Assembly (NCBI RefSeq): GCF_018688375.1
Contig: NZ_CP061318.1
Span: 682,001 to 746,000 of the forward strand
Length of the DNA: 64,000 nucleotides
Direction: 5' to 3'
Origin: Polynucleobacter sp. AP-Ainpum-60-G11
GTDB taxonomy: Bacteria > Pseudomonadota > Gammaproteobacteria > Burkholderiales > Burkholderiaceae
Under the pieces are notes generated by a model that was not told where the DNA came from, did no database searches, and saw nothing but the letters and a program-made list of their open reading frames with translations. Made by a program: the position numbers and the translations under genes. Below are positions 17,002-26,672 of the stretch, piece by piece (within the stretch, counting starts at the first letter, position 1; every line of letters starts with the position of its first letter).

Positions 17002-19410
17002 ATGATGATGTCCCCCCGGTTTTTAACAATACGCATTTGCTTACTCCGCATTGCTGGAGCGATGGGTGCGTTGATATTTTTATTCTGGGTCGCTTGCCAT
17101 CTTTGGGTCCCAGGCGCCATCAGGAGTGCGACTGAGTCTTACAGCAAAAAGATCGGTTATGAAATTGGCTATCAAGATCTCAGTATTTCACCATTGCGAT
17201 TACGCATTGAGATTGACGGTTTACAGATAGTAGATGGACAGCGGAGGCAGTTACTTGGGATCAAAAAATCAGTGCTCATGCTGAAGTGGTCCCGCCTCGT
17301 GATTGGTGAGGCGGGATTTGATGAGATTCTTTTTGCTGAACCCAGCATGCTGCTTGAGAAGCGAGGCACTAAAGGCAATTCATCTCAATGGAATTGGCAA
17401 GAATTCATTACTGCTATTACACGCAATTTACCAACAGCAGATCCAACTGCACCTAAAAAGAATCTCAAAATTTCAGTTGATGAATTCATGGTCTCGAACG
17501 GCTCATTCGAAGTATCGGATTCCAATTCCAATGTGCATGAGCGATTCAAGTCGTTTTCTATAGAGTTACGTGACATCGCAAACTACGATAAACAGGGCGA
17601 TGTGAATGGGGTTCGTGGTGAGTATGGCTTAAACCTCGGCGCTCTGAGTTTTACTTTGCCTGGCCTGAATAAGAAGATCTCTTTTGGGCGCGTTGCCATC
17701 AAAGGGGCGTTGGATAATCCTTCGCCAGATGCGATCGGAGCTCAGATTGATTTAGAGATTGATCATGGGCGCATTCATTCCCGCTGGGACTTAAAGGCTG
17801 ATAAATCAATCGTCGGTAAGGTGCAGGTAGAAAATCTCTCGATCACACCTTTTATTGGATTGCTGCCGGCCAATAAAGACCTGCAAGCTCAGGGCGGAGT
17901 GATTCAATCTGAATTAGAGGTTAGTTTGAAGGGTGATGAACTAACGATATCTGGATACTTGCACTTGCTGGATGTTGATTTGCTAGAGCAGGGACAAAAA
18001 CAATCGCTGGTGAAGTGGAAGTCGGGGGATATTAATCAATTTACTTATCGAAGTTCCAAAGCCTCTGGATCTAGTCTTTCAATTAATGAGCTGTCAATAA
18101 GAGAGCCGATGCTCCAGTTTGAAATTGATGAAAAAGGCTTCTCCAACTTCAGGCGCTTATTTGCTAAGCCAATCACAGAGAGCCCTGAGGTAGAGAAGTC
18201 GCCTTTAGCGGTAAAAGAAAAATCATCTTTCGCTCTTGATATCAAGACATTCAGACTGAGTGAAGGTGAAATGCAATTTGCTGATCTAGCTATGAAGCCT
18301 AATCTCAAAATCAATTTGAGGGGCTTCAATGCCAATTTTGCAAACGTCAGCAACCTTCCCAATCATTTGGCGTCGATGGCTGTAAATGGGGTCTTAGCTG
18401 GATCTGGATCAATGCGGGGTCATGGTCGGATTGCATTTGATGACCCACGTCGTAACAACGACCTCACTCTGAGCTTTAAAAATGTTCCGCTAAATGCATT
18501 TAATCCTGCAGTCATGACCTTTGCTGGCTATCAAATTACTAGCGGTAGAGTGAATTTGAATTTGCATTACAGCGCAAAGGATGCTGAACTAAAGGGTAGC
18601 AACCAAATTGTTATCAAGAAGATCCAGCTTGGAGAAGAGGTGGCTGATTTTCAGGGCAAAAAACTACCTCTGGGTTTAGCAATTGCTTTGCTTGAAGATT
18701 CTGACGATACGATTGATATCACGATCAATATTGCTGGAAACGTAGATTCACCAGAATTCAGTGCAAGTGGTTTGGTATGGCAGGCAATTAGCAATGTGCT
18801 TACCAATGTTGCCACCGCACCATTTAGAGCCTTGGGCGCGCTCTTAGGGATGGGTGCCAATGATGGTGTTAATGCGGTTCAAGGTGAAGCGGTATTTTTG
18901 CCGCCAGATCAAGATCGCTTAGAAAAGTTTGGTGATTTTCTGGCTAAAAAACCTCATGCAACTCTAGAGCTCGCAGGAACTTATGATCTCGAGGCAGACA
19001 AAGCCGCTTTTGCGCGGGCTACCGCAAATTTTGCAATTCTTAAAGCGGCTGGAATCCCTATTTCTCCTGGTGACGCAATCCCTGCGCCTGATTTCTCTGA
19101 TGTAAGAGTGCAGTCTGGCTTGAAGTCGGTTTACGCTCAATATCTCGGTAGGATCAAATTGGGTCAGCGTTTAATTACTCTGCCAGATGGTGAGGTACGT
19201 AATGAGCAACTGCACACAGAGCTCATCGCTAGCATTCCTGTAACGGATGAGGATTTAAAGGGTTTGGCCACCAAGCGAGCTAAGCTGGCGAAAAGTCTCA
19301 TGGTGAAAGGCAATCCCGACCTCAACGATCGTATTGGTTTGGGCGAGGTCAAAATTGTTAGCGCGGGGAGGGATGGCATTCCTCTCGAAGTTGAGCTCAG
19401 AATCAAGTAG
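17002..19410 (+). CDS. DUF748 / AsmA-like envelope protein
   Basis: A large protein with one N-terminal membrane helix (about residues 12-33) and a long periplasmic region rich in beta strands, of the DUF748 type related to AsmA/TamB. Such proteins are thought to bridge the inner and outer membranes and carry lipids, but direct evidence for DUF748 is thin. The DUF748-like core (INLRGFNANFANVSNLP onward) sits in the middle. Near the end is DRLEKFGDFLAKKPHATLEL, a stretch recurring in this family. The start has three consecutive-looking Met codons. It probably forms a unit with the small lipoprotein 9 bases downstream. Confidence 0.8.
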   Translation: MMMSPRFLTIRICLLRIAGAMGALIFLFWVACHLWVPGAIRSATESYSKKIGYEIGYQDLSISPLRLRIEIDGLQIVDGQRRQLLGIKKSVLMLKWSRLVIGEAGFDEILFAEPSMLLEKRGTKGNSSQWNWQEFITAITRNLPTADPTAPKKNLKISVDEFMVSNGSFEVSDSNSNVHERFKSFSIELRDIANYDKQGDVNGVRGEYGLNLGALSFTLPGLNKKISFGRVAIKGALDNPSPDAIGAQIDLEIDHGRIHSRWDLKADKSIVGKVQVENLSITPFIGLLPANKDLQAQGGVIQSELEVSLKGDELTISGYLHLLDVDLLEQGQKQSLVKWKSGDINQFTYRSSKASGSSLSINELSIREPMLQFEIDEKGFSNFRRLFAKPITESPEVEKSPLAVKEKSSFALDIKTFRLSEGEMQFADLAMKPNLKINLRGFNANFANVSNLPNHLASMAVNGVLAGSGSMRGHGRIAFDDPRRNNDLTLSFKNVPLNAFNPAVMTFAGYQITSGRVNLNLHYSAKDAELKGSNQIVIKKIQLGEEVADFQGKKLPLGLAIALLEDSDDTIDITINIAGNVDSPEFSASGLVWQAISNVLTNVATAPFRALGALLGMGANDGVNAVQGEAVFLPPDQDRLEKFGDFLAKKPHATLELAGTYDLEADKAAFARATANFAILKAAGIPISPGDAIPAPDFSDVRVQSGLKSVYAQYLGRIKLGQRLITLPDGEVRNEQLHTELIASIPVTDEDLKGLATKRAKLAKSLMVKGNPDLNDRIGLGEVKIVSAGRDGIPLEVELRIK

Positions 19411-19419
19411 ACTTGAGGT

Positions 19420-19644
19420 ATGAATTCAACTACATTGCGCCCTTTAGCCATTCTTGCTACCGTTACCGCCATCTCATTAACTGGATGCGGCTCTATTGAG
19501 TCTGCCGCTCAAGATGACTGCACTTCCATTGGTTGGCAAATAGGTAGCAAAGGTTACAACGATTGCTTTAAGGCGCGTGTCTATGAGCGTAAGTTGGACT
19601 ACTCCCTTCCTCCTGGCGATAAGCCTTCACCATCAGTCATTTAA
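19420..19644 (+). CDS. Small lipoprotein of unknown function
   Basis: A 74-residue protein with a signal peptide and lipobox ISLTGC (Cys23). The mature part carries two more cysteines (QDDCTSIGWQIGSKGYNDCF) likely to form a disulfide, and a Pro-rich tail. It starts 9 bases after the DUF748 gene, suggesting co-expression and possibly a shared envelope role. No specific family is recognised. Confidence 0.7.
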   Translation: MNSTTLRPLAILATVTAISLTGCGSIESAAQDDCTSIGWQIGSKGYNDCFKARVYERKLDYSLPPGDKPSPSVI

Positions 19645-19697
19645 TCTAGGGTTTACCCTTAATAAATTCACTTGAGCTCCGTCAAGGACTTGAGTGT

Positions 19698-19736
19698 GGA
19701 AATAACCCAAAATCGAACGAGATTTTGGGAATTTCC
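19698..19736. promoter_or_regulatory. Long inverted repeat upstream of the formate dehydrogenase genes
   Basis: CCCAAAATC (19706-19714) and GATTTTGGG (19721-19729) form a perfect 9-bp dyad around GAACGA, extended outward by GGAAAT and ATTTCC across small bulges (AA versus A). No T tract follows; instead TATATATAG comes next, 110 bases before the formate dehydrogenase ATG. It could be a regulator site for that operon or a factor-dependent end of the upstream transcript. The 200-base gap otherwise holds only AT-rich promoter-like sequence. Confidence 0.5.
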
Positions 19737-19845
19737 TATATATAGCGCAATCATTCACCGCACGCTATTTCAGGCATTCTCATGCAGGGCCTTGGATATA
19801 TAAAAACAGCATCATTATTGCGACTAGAAATTAGAGACTAAAACT

Positions 19846-21648
19846 ATGAATCACCCAAAACCTTCCGGAGAAATCAAGGCCGTTGCTGTTGCAACAGCGG
19901 ATGATTTAAGGGAAACCATTCGTCGCAAAAGCAAACTTAAAGGTCGTCAAGCAGATGACGCGTCATTAGCAGAGGTTCGCCAGTTGATTGGTGCTGCAGC
20001 GGATCGTCGCGATTTACTGATTGAAAATCTACACAAGCTGAATGATGAGTACCGTGCATTACATGATCGTCATTTAGTTGCCCTGGCAAAAGAAATGAAT
20101 TTGCCGATGGCTGAAGTCTATGAAGTTGCCACCTTCTACCATCACTTTGAAGTGGTGCGTGGGAATGATCCTGTGGCTGATATCACTGTACGGGTATGCG
20201 ACGGTATTGCTTGTGAGTTAGGTGGAGCACAAAACCTATTGGCAAAGTTGCCTGCAATCTTAGGGAATCCCAAGGTTAAAGTAATCGCTGCGCCTTGTGT
20301 GGGGCGTTGTGAGCAAGCTCCAGTGGCGGTAGTGCATCAGTACCCAGTATTGTTCGCAACTACCGATAAAGTTGCTGCCGCCGTCAAAAATAATCTGACT
20401 ACTCAGCCGATGGCCAAGGACAGTGCTAACTTTGATCCTGCAGCATTAGCAGAAAAAGGTGTTTCTCCTCAAGGCGAGAATCAAGTTGTTTCGCCAGACT
20501 ATGTTGGCTACGAATCCTATCGTGCACAAGGTGGTTATGCATTAGCAAAAGATCTAGCTGAAGGAAAGAAGGATGCTGAGAGCGTCATCAAGGCAATGGA
20601 AAGTTCTGGTCTGCGTGGTCTTGGTGGAGCGGGTTTCCCAGCAGGGCGCAAGTGGCGTATTGTGAAAGATCAAGCAGCGCCTAAACTCATGGCCGTCAAT
20701 ATTGACGAAGGTGAGCCAGGAACATTTAAGGATCGCACCTACTTAGAGCGTGATCCACATCGATTTTTGGAAGGCTTACTCATTGCTGCCAATGTAGTGG
20801 GCATTGATGCTTGTTATATTTACTTGCGTGATGAGTACCATGGTTGTCGTGAATTACTCGAAGTAGAGTTAGCCAAGCTCAAAGCTAATCCCCCATTTAA
20901 ATTGCCATTGATTGAATTGCGTCGTGGTGCAGGTGCTTACATTTGCGGCGAAGAATCTGCCATGATTGAAAGTATTGAAGGGAAGCGCGGTGAGCCGCGT
21001 ATGCGTCCCCCGTACATTGCTCAGGTTGGACTGTTTGGCCGTCCCACACTGGAGCACAACTTTGAAACTCTCTACTGGGTGCGCGATATTGTTCAGCGCG
21101 GTCCAGAGTGGTTTAGCTCTTATGGTCGCCATGATCGTAAAGGTTTGCGCAGCTATAGCGTCAGTGGTCGCATCAAGAATCCAGGTGTGAAGTTGGCTCC
21201 AGCTGGTATTACTATTCAGGAGCTCATTGATGAGTACTGTGGCGGTATGCAAGATGGCCACAAATTTTATGGCTACCTACCTGGCGGCGCATCAGGCGGT
21301 ATCTTGCCGGCAACCATGAATGACATTCCACTCGACTTCGATACATTGCAGCCTTATGGCTGTTTCATTGGTTCTGCTGCTGTGATGGTGTTCAGCGACA
21401 AAGACAAGGCGCGCGATATGGCGCTCAATGTTATGCACTTTTTTGAGCATGAGAGTTGTGGTCAATGCACCCCATGTCGTGTGGGAACCAGTAAAGCTGC
21501 CAAGCTCATGCAATCTCAATCTTGGGATCAAGAAACTCTGGAGGACTTGGCAACTGTGATGGTTGATGCCTCTATTTGTGGTCTGGGCCAAGCTGCACCA
21601 AATCCTATTCGCTGTATTGCTAAATATTTCCCGGAAGAAGTTAAGTAA
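19846..21648 (+). CDS. fdsB: NAD-dependent formate dehydrogenase beta subunit (NuoE-NuoF fusion)
   Basis: This diaphorase subunit transfers electrons from the formate-oxidising subunit to NAD+ in the cytoplasm. Residues about 20-185 form a NuoE/FdsG-like thioredoxin-fold domain with [2Fe-2S] ligands Cys118, Cys123, Cys151 and Cys155. From about 220 on it is NuoF/FdsB-like, with the NADH/FMN motif GLRGLGGAGFPAGRKW (255-270) and a [4Fe-4S] site ESCGQCTPCRVGT near 537-549 plus a later Cys in ASICGLGQ. Cupriavidus encodes the two parts as separate fdsG and fdsB; the fused form is known from the two-subunit Methylobacterium FDH1. It precedes the alpha subunit by 51 bases. Confidence 0.92.
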   Translation: MNHPKPSGEIKAVAVATADDLRETIRRKSKLKGRQADDASLAEVRQLIGAAADRRDLLIENLHKLNDEYRALHDRHLVALAKEMNLPMAEVYEVATFYHHFEVVRGNDPVADITVRVCDGIACELGGAQNLLAKLPAILGNPKVKVIAAPCVGRCEQAPVAVVHQYPVLFATTDKVAAAVKNNLTTQPMAKDSANFDPAALAEKGVSPQGENQVVSPDYVGYESYRAQGGYALAKDLAEGKKDAESVIKAMESSGLRGLGGAGFPAGRKWRIVKDQAAPKLMAVNIDEGEPGTFKDRTYLERDPHRFLEGLLIAANVVGIDACYIYLRDEYHGCRELLEVELAKLKANPPFKLPLIELRRGAGAYICGEESAMIESIEGKRGEPRMRPPYIAQVGLFGRPTLEHNFETLYWVRDIVQRGPEWFSSYGRHDRKGLRSYSVSGRIKNPGVKLAPAGITIQELIDEYCGGMQDGHKFYGYLPGGASGGILPATMNDIPLDFDTLQPYGCFIGSAAVMVFSDKDKARDMALNVMHFFEHESCGQCTPCRVGTSKAAKLMQSQSWDQETLEDLATVMVDASICGLGQAAPNPIRCIAKYFPEEVK

Positions 21649-21699
21649 GGAAGTTTGCTTAATAAAAGTACATAAAAATCAGGGAACAACGAGACAAAT

Positions 21700-24594
21700 A
21701 TGAACGCACCAGTAAACCCAAAAGAACTTGAATTACAAACTGTCGAGTTCAAACTAGACGGACAAACCATCGTTTCTTACGAGGGTGAGACTATTCTCAA
21801 GGCTGCTAAACGACATGGCATCGACATCCCACATCTGTGCTTCAAGGATGGCTACCGTCCAGATGGTAATTGCCGCGCTTGCGTTGTAGAGATTAACGGT
21901 GAGCGTACCTTGGCTCCTAGTTGCTGCCGTAGCGCAACCCCTGGAATGGATGTGAAGGCGAATAGCGAGCGTGCCCTTAAGAGTCAAAAGCTTGTGCTGG
22001 AAATGTTGTTATCCGATATGCCTGACGAAGGATTTAAGTGGGTAGGCGATAGCAAAGAAGAAGAGCAAAAAAATCAACATGGCGAGCTCAGCACCTGGGC
22101 GGCTCGCATGGATGTCACAGTACGTCCAGAGTTAAAAGCTCTGCGCCGTGAAAAAGTCAGCAATGACGTCTCTCATCCAGCGATGGCCGTGAACTTAGAT
22201 GCGTGTATTCAATGCAATCGTTGCGTGCGTGCTTGTCGTGAAGAGCAGGTGAATGATGTGATTGGCTACGCAATGCGTGGCGCACATAGCGAGATCGTAT
22301 TTGATCTCAATGATCCAATGGGTGATAGCACTTGCGTAGCCTGTGGTGAATGTGTTCAAGCTTGCCCAACCGGCGCACTCATGCCAAAGGGATTAATTGG
22401 CTCACAAACTGTAGATCGCAAGGTAGATTCAGTCTGTCCTTTCTGTGGCGTCGGTTGCCAAATTACGTACAACGTAAAAGATGAAAAAATTGTGAGCGTT
22501 GAGGGTCGTGATGGCCCAGCTAATCACAACCGTCTCTGCGTTAAAGGTCGCTTTGGCATGGATTACATCCATAATCCACAGCGCTTAACCAAACCGCTGA
22601 TTCGTAAAGCAGGTGTGGCTAAGGACGAAGCTTTGCTAGAAGGTAAGCAGGATTGGTCTGATATCTTCCGTGAAGCGACATGGGATGAGGCGCTTGAAGT
22701 TGCGGGTGGTGGTCTGAAAAAACTCAAAGACCAATACGGTAATAAAGTATTGGCTGGTTTTGGTTCTGCCAAAGGCAGCAATGAAGAAGCCTACTTATTC
22801 CAAAAACTCGTACGTACAGGTTTTGGTAGCAATAACGTTGACCATTGCACGCGTCTGTGCCACGCATCATCTGTTGCTGCGCTATTAGAGGGTGTTGGTT
22901 CTGGCGCTGTAAGTAACCAGGTGAATGATGTTGAGCACTCTAGCTTGATCATGCTCATTGGTTCTAATCCAACTGCAAACCATCCAGTAGCAGCTACATG
23001 GTTTAAGAATGCAGCAAAACGTGGCGCTAAGATTGTTTTGTGCGATCCACGTAAGACCGAAATCAGCAAGCACGCCTGGCGCACCATGCAGTTCAAGCCA
23101 GATACTGACGTAGCAATGCTCAATGCCATGATCTTCACGATCATTGAAGAGGGTCTAGTTGATAAAGACTTCATCAAGAACCGATCTAACAATTTCGAGG
23201 CACTTAAAGAAAATATCAAAGGCTATAGCCCCGAAGCTATGGCGCCACTCTGCGGCATTCCGGCAGAGACCTTGCGGGAAGTGGCTAGAGAATTTGCTAC
23301 TACCAAATCCGCCATGATTTTGTGGGGCATGGGCGTCAGTCAGCACGTTCACGGAACTGACAATGCCCGCTGCTTAATTGCTTTAGTTAGCATCACCGGT
23401 CAAATTGGTAAACCTGGATCTGGCTTGCATCCACTGCGCGGACAAAATAACGTCCAGGGCGCTAGTGATGCTGGTTTGATTCCGATGATGTTCCCGAACT
23501 ACCAACGCGTTGACAACCCAGAAGCGCATGCATGGTTTGAGAAGTTCTGGGATACGCCATTGGATAAGAAGCCCGGCTATACCGTAGTCGAAATCATGCA
23601 TAAGATCACTGCGCCTGATAGCGATCCAGATAAGATTCGTGGCATGTATGTCGAAGGTGAGAACCCGGCGATGAGTGACCCTGATTTGAATCATGCACGC
23701 CATGCTCTGGCTTCACTTGATCTCTTGGTCGTGCAGGATATTTTCATGACCGAGACTGCTTTGCTGGCTGACGTCGTATTGCCAGCAAGCGCTTGGCCAG
23801 AGAAGGTTGGCACTGCAAGCAATACAGATCGAATGGTACAGATGGGTAAGAAAGCGATTAACCCTCCAGGAGATGCTAAGCCTGATCTGTGGATTATTCA
23901 GGAGATTGCAAAGCGCATGGGCTTGAACTGGAACTACCAAGGTCCAGATGATGGTGTTGCAGAGGTGTATGACGAAATGCGTCAAGCAATGCATGCAGCC
24001 ATCAACGGTATCACTTGGGAGCGCCTAGAAAAAGAATCTAGCGTGACATACCCATGTTTATCTGCAGAGGACCCAGGCCGTCCAATCGTGTTTGATGATA
24101 ACTTTGCCACCCCAGACGGTAAGGTGAAGTTGGTGCCGGCCGATATCATTCCTGCGAATGAGCGCCCAGATGCAGAGTACCCATTTGTGTTGATCACGGG
24201 TCGTCAGTTAGAGCATTGGCATACCGGCAGTATGACTCGCCGTGCCACTGTACTTGATGCAATTGAGCCAATGGCTACTGTGTCGATGCATGGTGAAGAT
24301 ATGACTCAACTCGGTGTATCTGCTGGCGATGTGATTACGGTTCAATCTCGTCGTGGAGAGGTAGGCATTCATGTCCGTAGAGATGATGGCACTCCACGTG
24401 GCGTGATCTTTATTCCGTTTGCTTATTATGAGGCTGCAGCCAACCTCATTACTAACTCCGCTTTGGATCCGTTTGGCAAGATTCCGGAATTCAAGTATTG
24501 CGCAGTCAAACTCGCTAAAGGCGGTCAGGCAGCTCCAGTAATGGGCTATGGTACCAATGACCCTGAGCGGCAAAAAACTGCCACGGCATCATAA
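21700..24594 (+). CDS. fdsA: NAD-dependent formate dehydrogenase alpha subunit, molybdopterin-containing
   Basis: The catalytic subunit oxidises formate to CO2 at a bis-MGD Mo (or W) centre. The N-terminal region (about 15-100) is a NuoG-like [2Fe-2S] domain with CFKDGY, NCRAC and SCCR. Two ferredoxin-type clusters follow (CIQCNRCVRACREEQ and CVACGECVQACPTGA), then the CPFCGVGC cluster of the molybdenum domain. The active-site residue is Cys383 (VDHCTRLCHASS), not selenocysteine. The C-terminal dinucleotide-binding domain includes TGRQLEHWHTGSMTRR. No fdsC (sulfurtransferase) or fdsD follows; a strong terminator comes next. Confidence 0.94.
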   Translation: MNAPVNPKELELQTVEFKLDGQTIVSYEGETILKAAKRHGIDIPHLCFKDGYRPDGNCRACVVEINGERTLAPSCCRSATPGMDVKANSERALKSQKLVLEMLLSDMPDEGFKWVGDSKEEEQKNQHGELSTWAARMDVTVRPELKALRREKVSNDVSHPAMAVNLDACIQCNRCVRACREEQVNDVIGYAMRGAHSEIVFDLNDPMGDSTCVACGECVQACPTGALMPKGLIGSQTVDRKVDSVCPFCGVGCQITYNVKDEKIVSVEGRDGPANHNRLCVKGRFGMDYIHNPQRLTKPLIRKAGVAKDEALLEGKQDWSDIFREATWDEALEVAGGGLKKLKDQYGNKVLAGFGSAKGSNEEAYLFQKLVRTGFGSNNVDHCTRLCHASSVAALLEGVGSGAVSNQVNDVEHSSLIMLIGSNPTANHPVAATWFKNAAKRGAKIVLCDPRKTEISKHAWRTMQFKPDTDVAMLNAMIFTIIEEGLVDKDFIKNRSNNFEALKENIKGYSPEAMAPLCGIPAETLREVAREFATTKSAMILWGMGVSQHVHGTDNARCLIALVSITGQIGKPGSGLHPLRGQNNVQGASDAGLIPMMFPNYQRVDNPEAHAWFEKFWDTPLDKKPGYTVVEIMHKITAPDSDPDKIRGMYVEGENPAMSDPDLNHARHALASLDLLVVQDIFMTETALLADVVLPASAWPEKVGTASNTDRMVQMGKKAINPPGDAKPDLWIIQEIAKRMGLNWNYQGPDDGVAEVYDEMRQAMHAAINGITWERLEKESSVTYPCLSAEDPGRPIVFDDNFATPDGKVKLVPADIIPANERPDAEYPFVLITGRQLEHWHTGSMTRRATVLDAIEPMATVSMHGEDMTQLGVSAGDVITVQSRRGEVGIHVRRDDGTPRGVIFIPFAYYEAAANLITNSALDPFGKIPEFKYCAVKLAKGGQAAPVMGYGTNDPERQKTATAS

Positions 24595-24612
24595 GTAGCG
24601 TCTTGGCTAAAT

Positions 24613-24646
24613 CAACAAAGCCCCTATTCCTAGGGGCTTTGTTGTT
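24613..24646 (+). terminator. Rho-independent terminator after the formate dehydrogenase operon
   Basis: A perfect 14-bp stem, CAACAAAGCCCCTA with its complement around TTCC, begins 19 bases after the alpha-subunit stop. It is followed by GTTGTTCTGG rather than a pure T tract, but the 3' arm itself is T-rich. It separates the operon from nadB. Confidence 0.85.
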
Positions 24647-24698
24647 CTGGCCAGCTAAAAGTACCCATTTATAGATTGCCCTTTAGAATTAACCCTCT

Positions 24699-26360
24699 AT
24701 GGCCAGTTCAAAACCCCAAACTTCAGCAGCTAATCCTAAGGCAGAATTACCCGTCCTAATTATTGGTGCGGGTCTAGCTGGCTTAACTGTTGCTCTGCAT
24801 ATGGCGGAGACGCAGCCAGTGATTGTGATGGCGAAGCGGGGGTTGGGAGAGGCTGCAACTGCTTGGGCGCAAGGGGGTATTGTTGGTGTAGTTGATAAAG
24901 AGCACGATAGCATCGATGCCCATGTCAATGACACCTTAGATGCAGGTGCTGGCCTTGTGGTGGAATCTACTGCGCGATACATTGCGGAAGAAAGTGCCGA
25001 AGCTATTCGTTGGTTGGTTGAGCAGGGCGTCCCGTTTACTGCTGATGAGGCCGGTCCAATGGGCCTACATCTTACGCGTGAGGGTGGGCATAGCCAACGT
25101 CGCATTGCTCACGTAGCTGATGCAACCGGTAAAGCGATCCATGAAGTACTCCTGGATAAAGCGCGATCCCATAAAAATATTCAGTTGCTTGAACATTGGA
25201 TTGCTTTAGATCTGATTACCAATCGCCACTTAGATGCGAAGACGCAACGCACCAAGCCGAATCGTTGCTATGGAGTGTATGCCCTCGATATTAAAAACAA
25301 TCGAGTAGAGACCATTGAAGCTAAGTCGGTGGTATTAGCTACTGGTGGTGTTGGTAAGGTCTATCGATATACCAGCAACCCTGATACCGCTACAGGCGAT
25401 GGCATCGCTATGGCGTGGCGTGCAGGTTGCCGTGTCGGTAATATGGAATTTATTCAGTTTCATCCAACATGCTTGTATCACCCCAGTGACCGAACCTTTT
25501 TGATTACCGAGGCGATGCGTGGTGAGGGTGGTTTACTCAAGTTACCAAACGGTACTCGATTTATGCCAGAGCATGATGAGCGGAATGAGTTAGCTCCTCG
25601 TGACATTGTTGCTAGGGCGATCGACTTTGAGATGAAGAAACACGGCTTAGATTATGTGCATCTGGATGCTACCCATTTAGGTGAAGAATTTATTAAAGAG
25701 CATTTCCCGATGATCTATGCGCGCTGTATGAGCTTAGGTCTAGATATTACCAAAGAACCTATTCCGGTAGTGCCTGCTGCACATTACACCTGTGGTGGCG
25801 TGGTAACTGATCTCAAGGGGCGCACTGATTTGGCTGGTCTCTATGCAGTTGGTGAGGCAACCTATACTGGGCTGCATGGAGCCAACCGCCTAGCTAGTAA
25901 CTCCTTGCTCGAGTGTGTAGTGATCGGCAAAGCCGCTGCCGAAGATATCTCATTGCTCAAGACTCCTGTGATGCCCAATTTACCTTTATGGGATGAAAGT
26001 CAGGTAGAAGATGCAGATGAGCAAGTGGTGATTGCCCATAATTGGGATGAGCTACGTTCATTGATGTGGAATTACGTTGGTATCGTGAGAACCAATAGAC
26101 GCCTAGAGCGTGCATTACACCGCATTAAGCTGCTCAGATACGAAGTTCAAGAATATTACGCTAACTTTAAAGTGACGCGCGACTTAATTGAGCTTCGTAA
26201 TCTTCTGGAATGCGCGGAATTGATTGTGAGATCGGCTCTGATGCGCAGAGAAAGTAGGGGGCTGCATTACAGCCGTGATTATCCAGGTACTTGGGCAGTG
26301 TCTTATCCGACTATTCTGACCCCTCAAGCTGAGGGTACATCGGAAAATCCTGAGACTTGA
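24699..26360 (+). CDS. nadB: L-aspartate oxidase
   Basis: NadB oxidises aspartate to iminoaspartate, the first step of de novo NAD synthesis. An FAD-binding GXGXXG region (IIGAGLAGLTVALHMAE) starts near residue 21. Family motifs HPTCLYHPSD, EAMRGEGGLL and AAHYTCGGVVTD follow, and a helical C-terminal domain ends the protein. The length of 553 residues is typical. It converges on the toxin-antitoxin pair: its TGA is immediately followed by TCA, the antitoxin stop on the other strand. nadC and nadA lie just beyond. Confidence 0.95.
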   Translation: MASSKPQTSAANPKAELPVLIIGAGLAGLTVALHMAETQPVIVMAKRGLGEAATAWAQGGIVGVVDKEHDSIDAHVNDTLDAGAGLVVESTARYIAEESAEAIRWLVEQGVPFTADEAGPMGLHLTREGGHSQRRIAHVADATGKAIHEVLLDKARSHKNIQLLEHWIALDLITNRHLDAKTQRTKPNRCYGVYALDIKNNRVETIEAKSVVLATGGVGKVYRYTSNPDTATGDGIAMAWRAGCRVGNMEFIQFHPTCLYHPSDRTFLITEAMRGEGGLLKLPNGTRFMPEHDERNELAPRDIVARAIDFEMKKHGLDYVHLDATHLGEEFIKEHFPMIYARCMSLGLDITKEPIPVVPAAHYTCGGVVTDLKGRTDLAGLYAVGEATYTGLHGANRLASNSLLECVVIGKAAAEDISLLKTPVMPNLPLWDESQVEDADEQVVIAHNWDELRSLMWNYVGIVRTNRRLERALHRIKLLRYEVQEYYANFKVTRDLIELRNLLECAELIVRSALMRRESRGLHYSRDYPGTWAVSYPTILTPQAEGTSENPET

Positions 26361-26663
26361 TCATTTCTTGATGGCGGGTGCAGCATGAAGGCTTAAGCCC
26401 AATGCAGCAATAACTTTCAGTATGGTGTCAAAGCCTGGACTTCTCTCGCCAGAAAGTGATTTATATAAGCTCTCTCTTGTCAGGCCCGAATCTTTAGCAA
26501 CTTGAGTCATCCCTTTGGCTCTTGCAATGTCACCTAGTGCCTTAGCAATAAAAGCGGCGTCACCATCTGCCTCTTCTATGCAAGCCTCTAGGTAGGCGGC
26601 CATTTCTTTTGGGGTGCGAAGATGCTCAGCGACATCATATGGGGTTGTGATTGTTCTTTTCAT
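26361..26663 (-). CDS. Antitoxin of a RelE/HigB-type pair (HTH, addiction module antidote)
   Basis: A 100-residue helix-turn-helix protein matching the putative addiction-module antidote family: DVAEHLRTPKEMAAYLEAC, then the HTH region ARAKGMTQVAKDSGLTRESL and LYKSLSGERSPGFDTILKV, an XRE-type recognition helix. It is expected to neutralise the toxin encoded 9 bases upstream and repress the shared promoter. The toxin-first order matches higBA-like modules. Its stop directly abuts that of nadB, consistent with a compact insertion. Confidence 0.88.
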   Translation of the reverse strand: MKRTITTPYDVAEHLRTPKEMAAYLEACIEEADGDAAFIAKALGDIARAKGMTQVAKDSGLTRESLYKSLSGERSPGFDTILKVIAALGLSLHAAPAIKK

Positions 26664-26672
26664 GATATTTAT

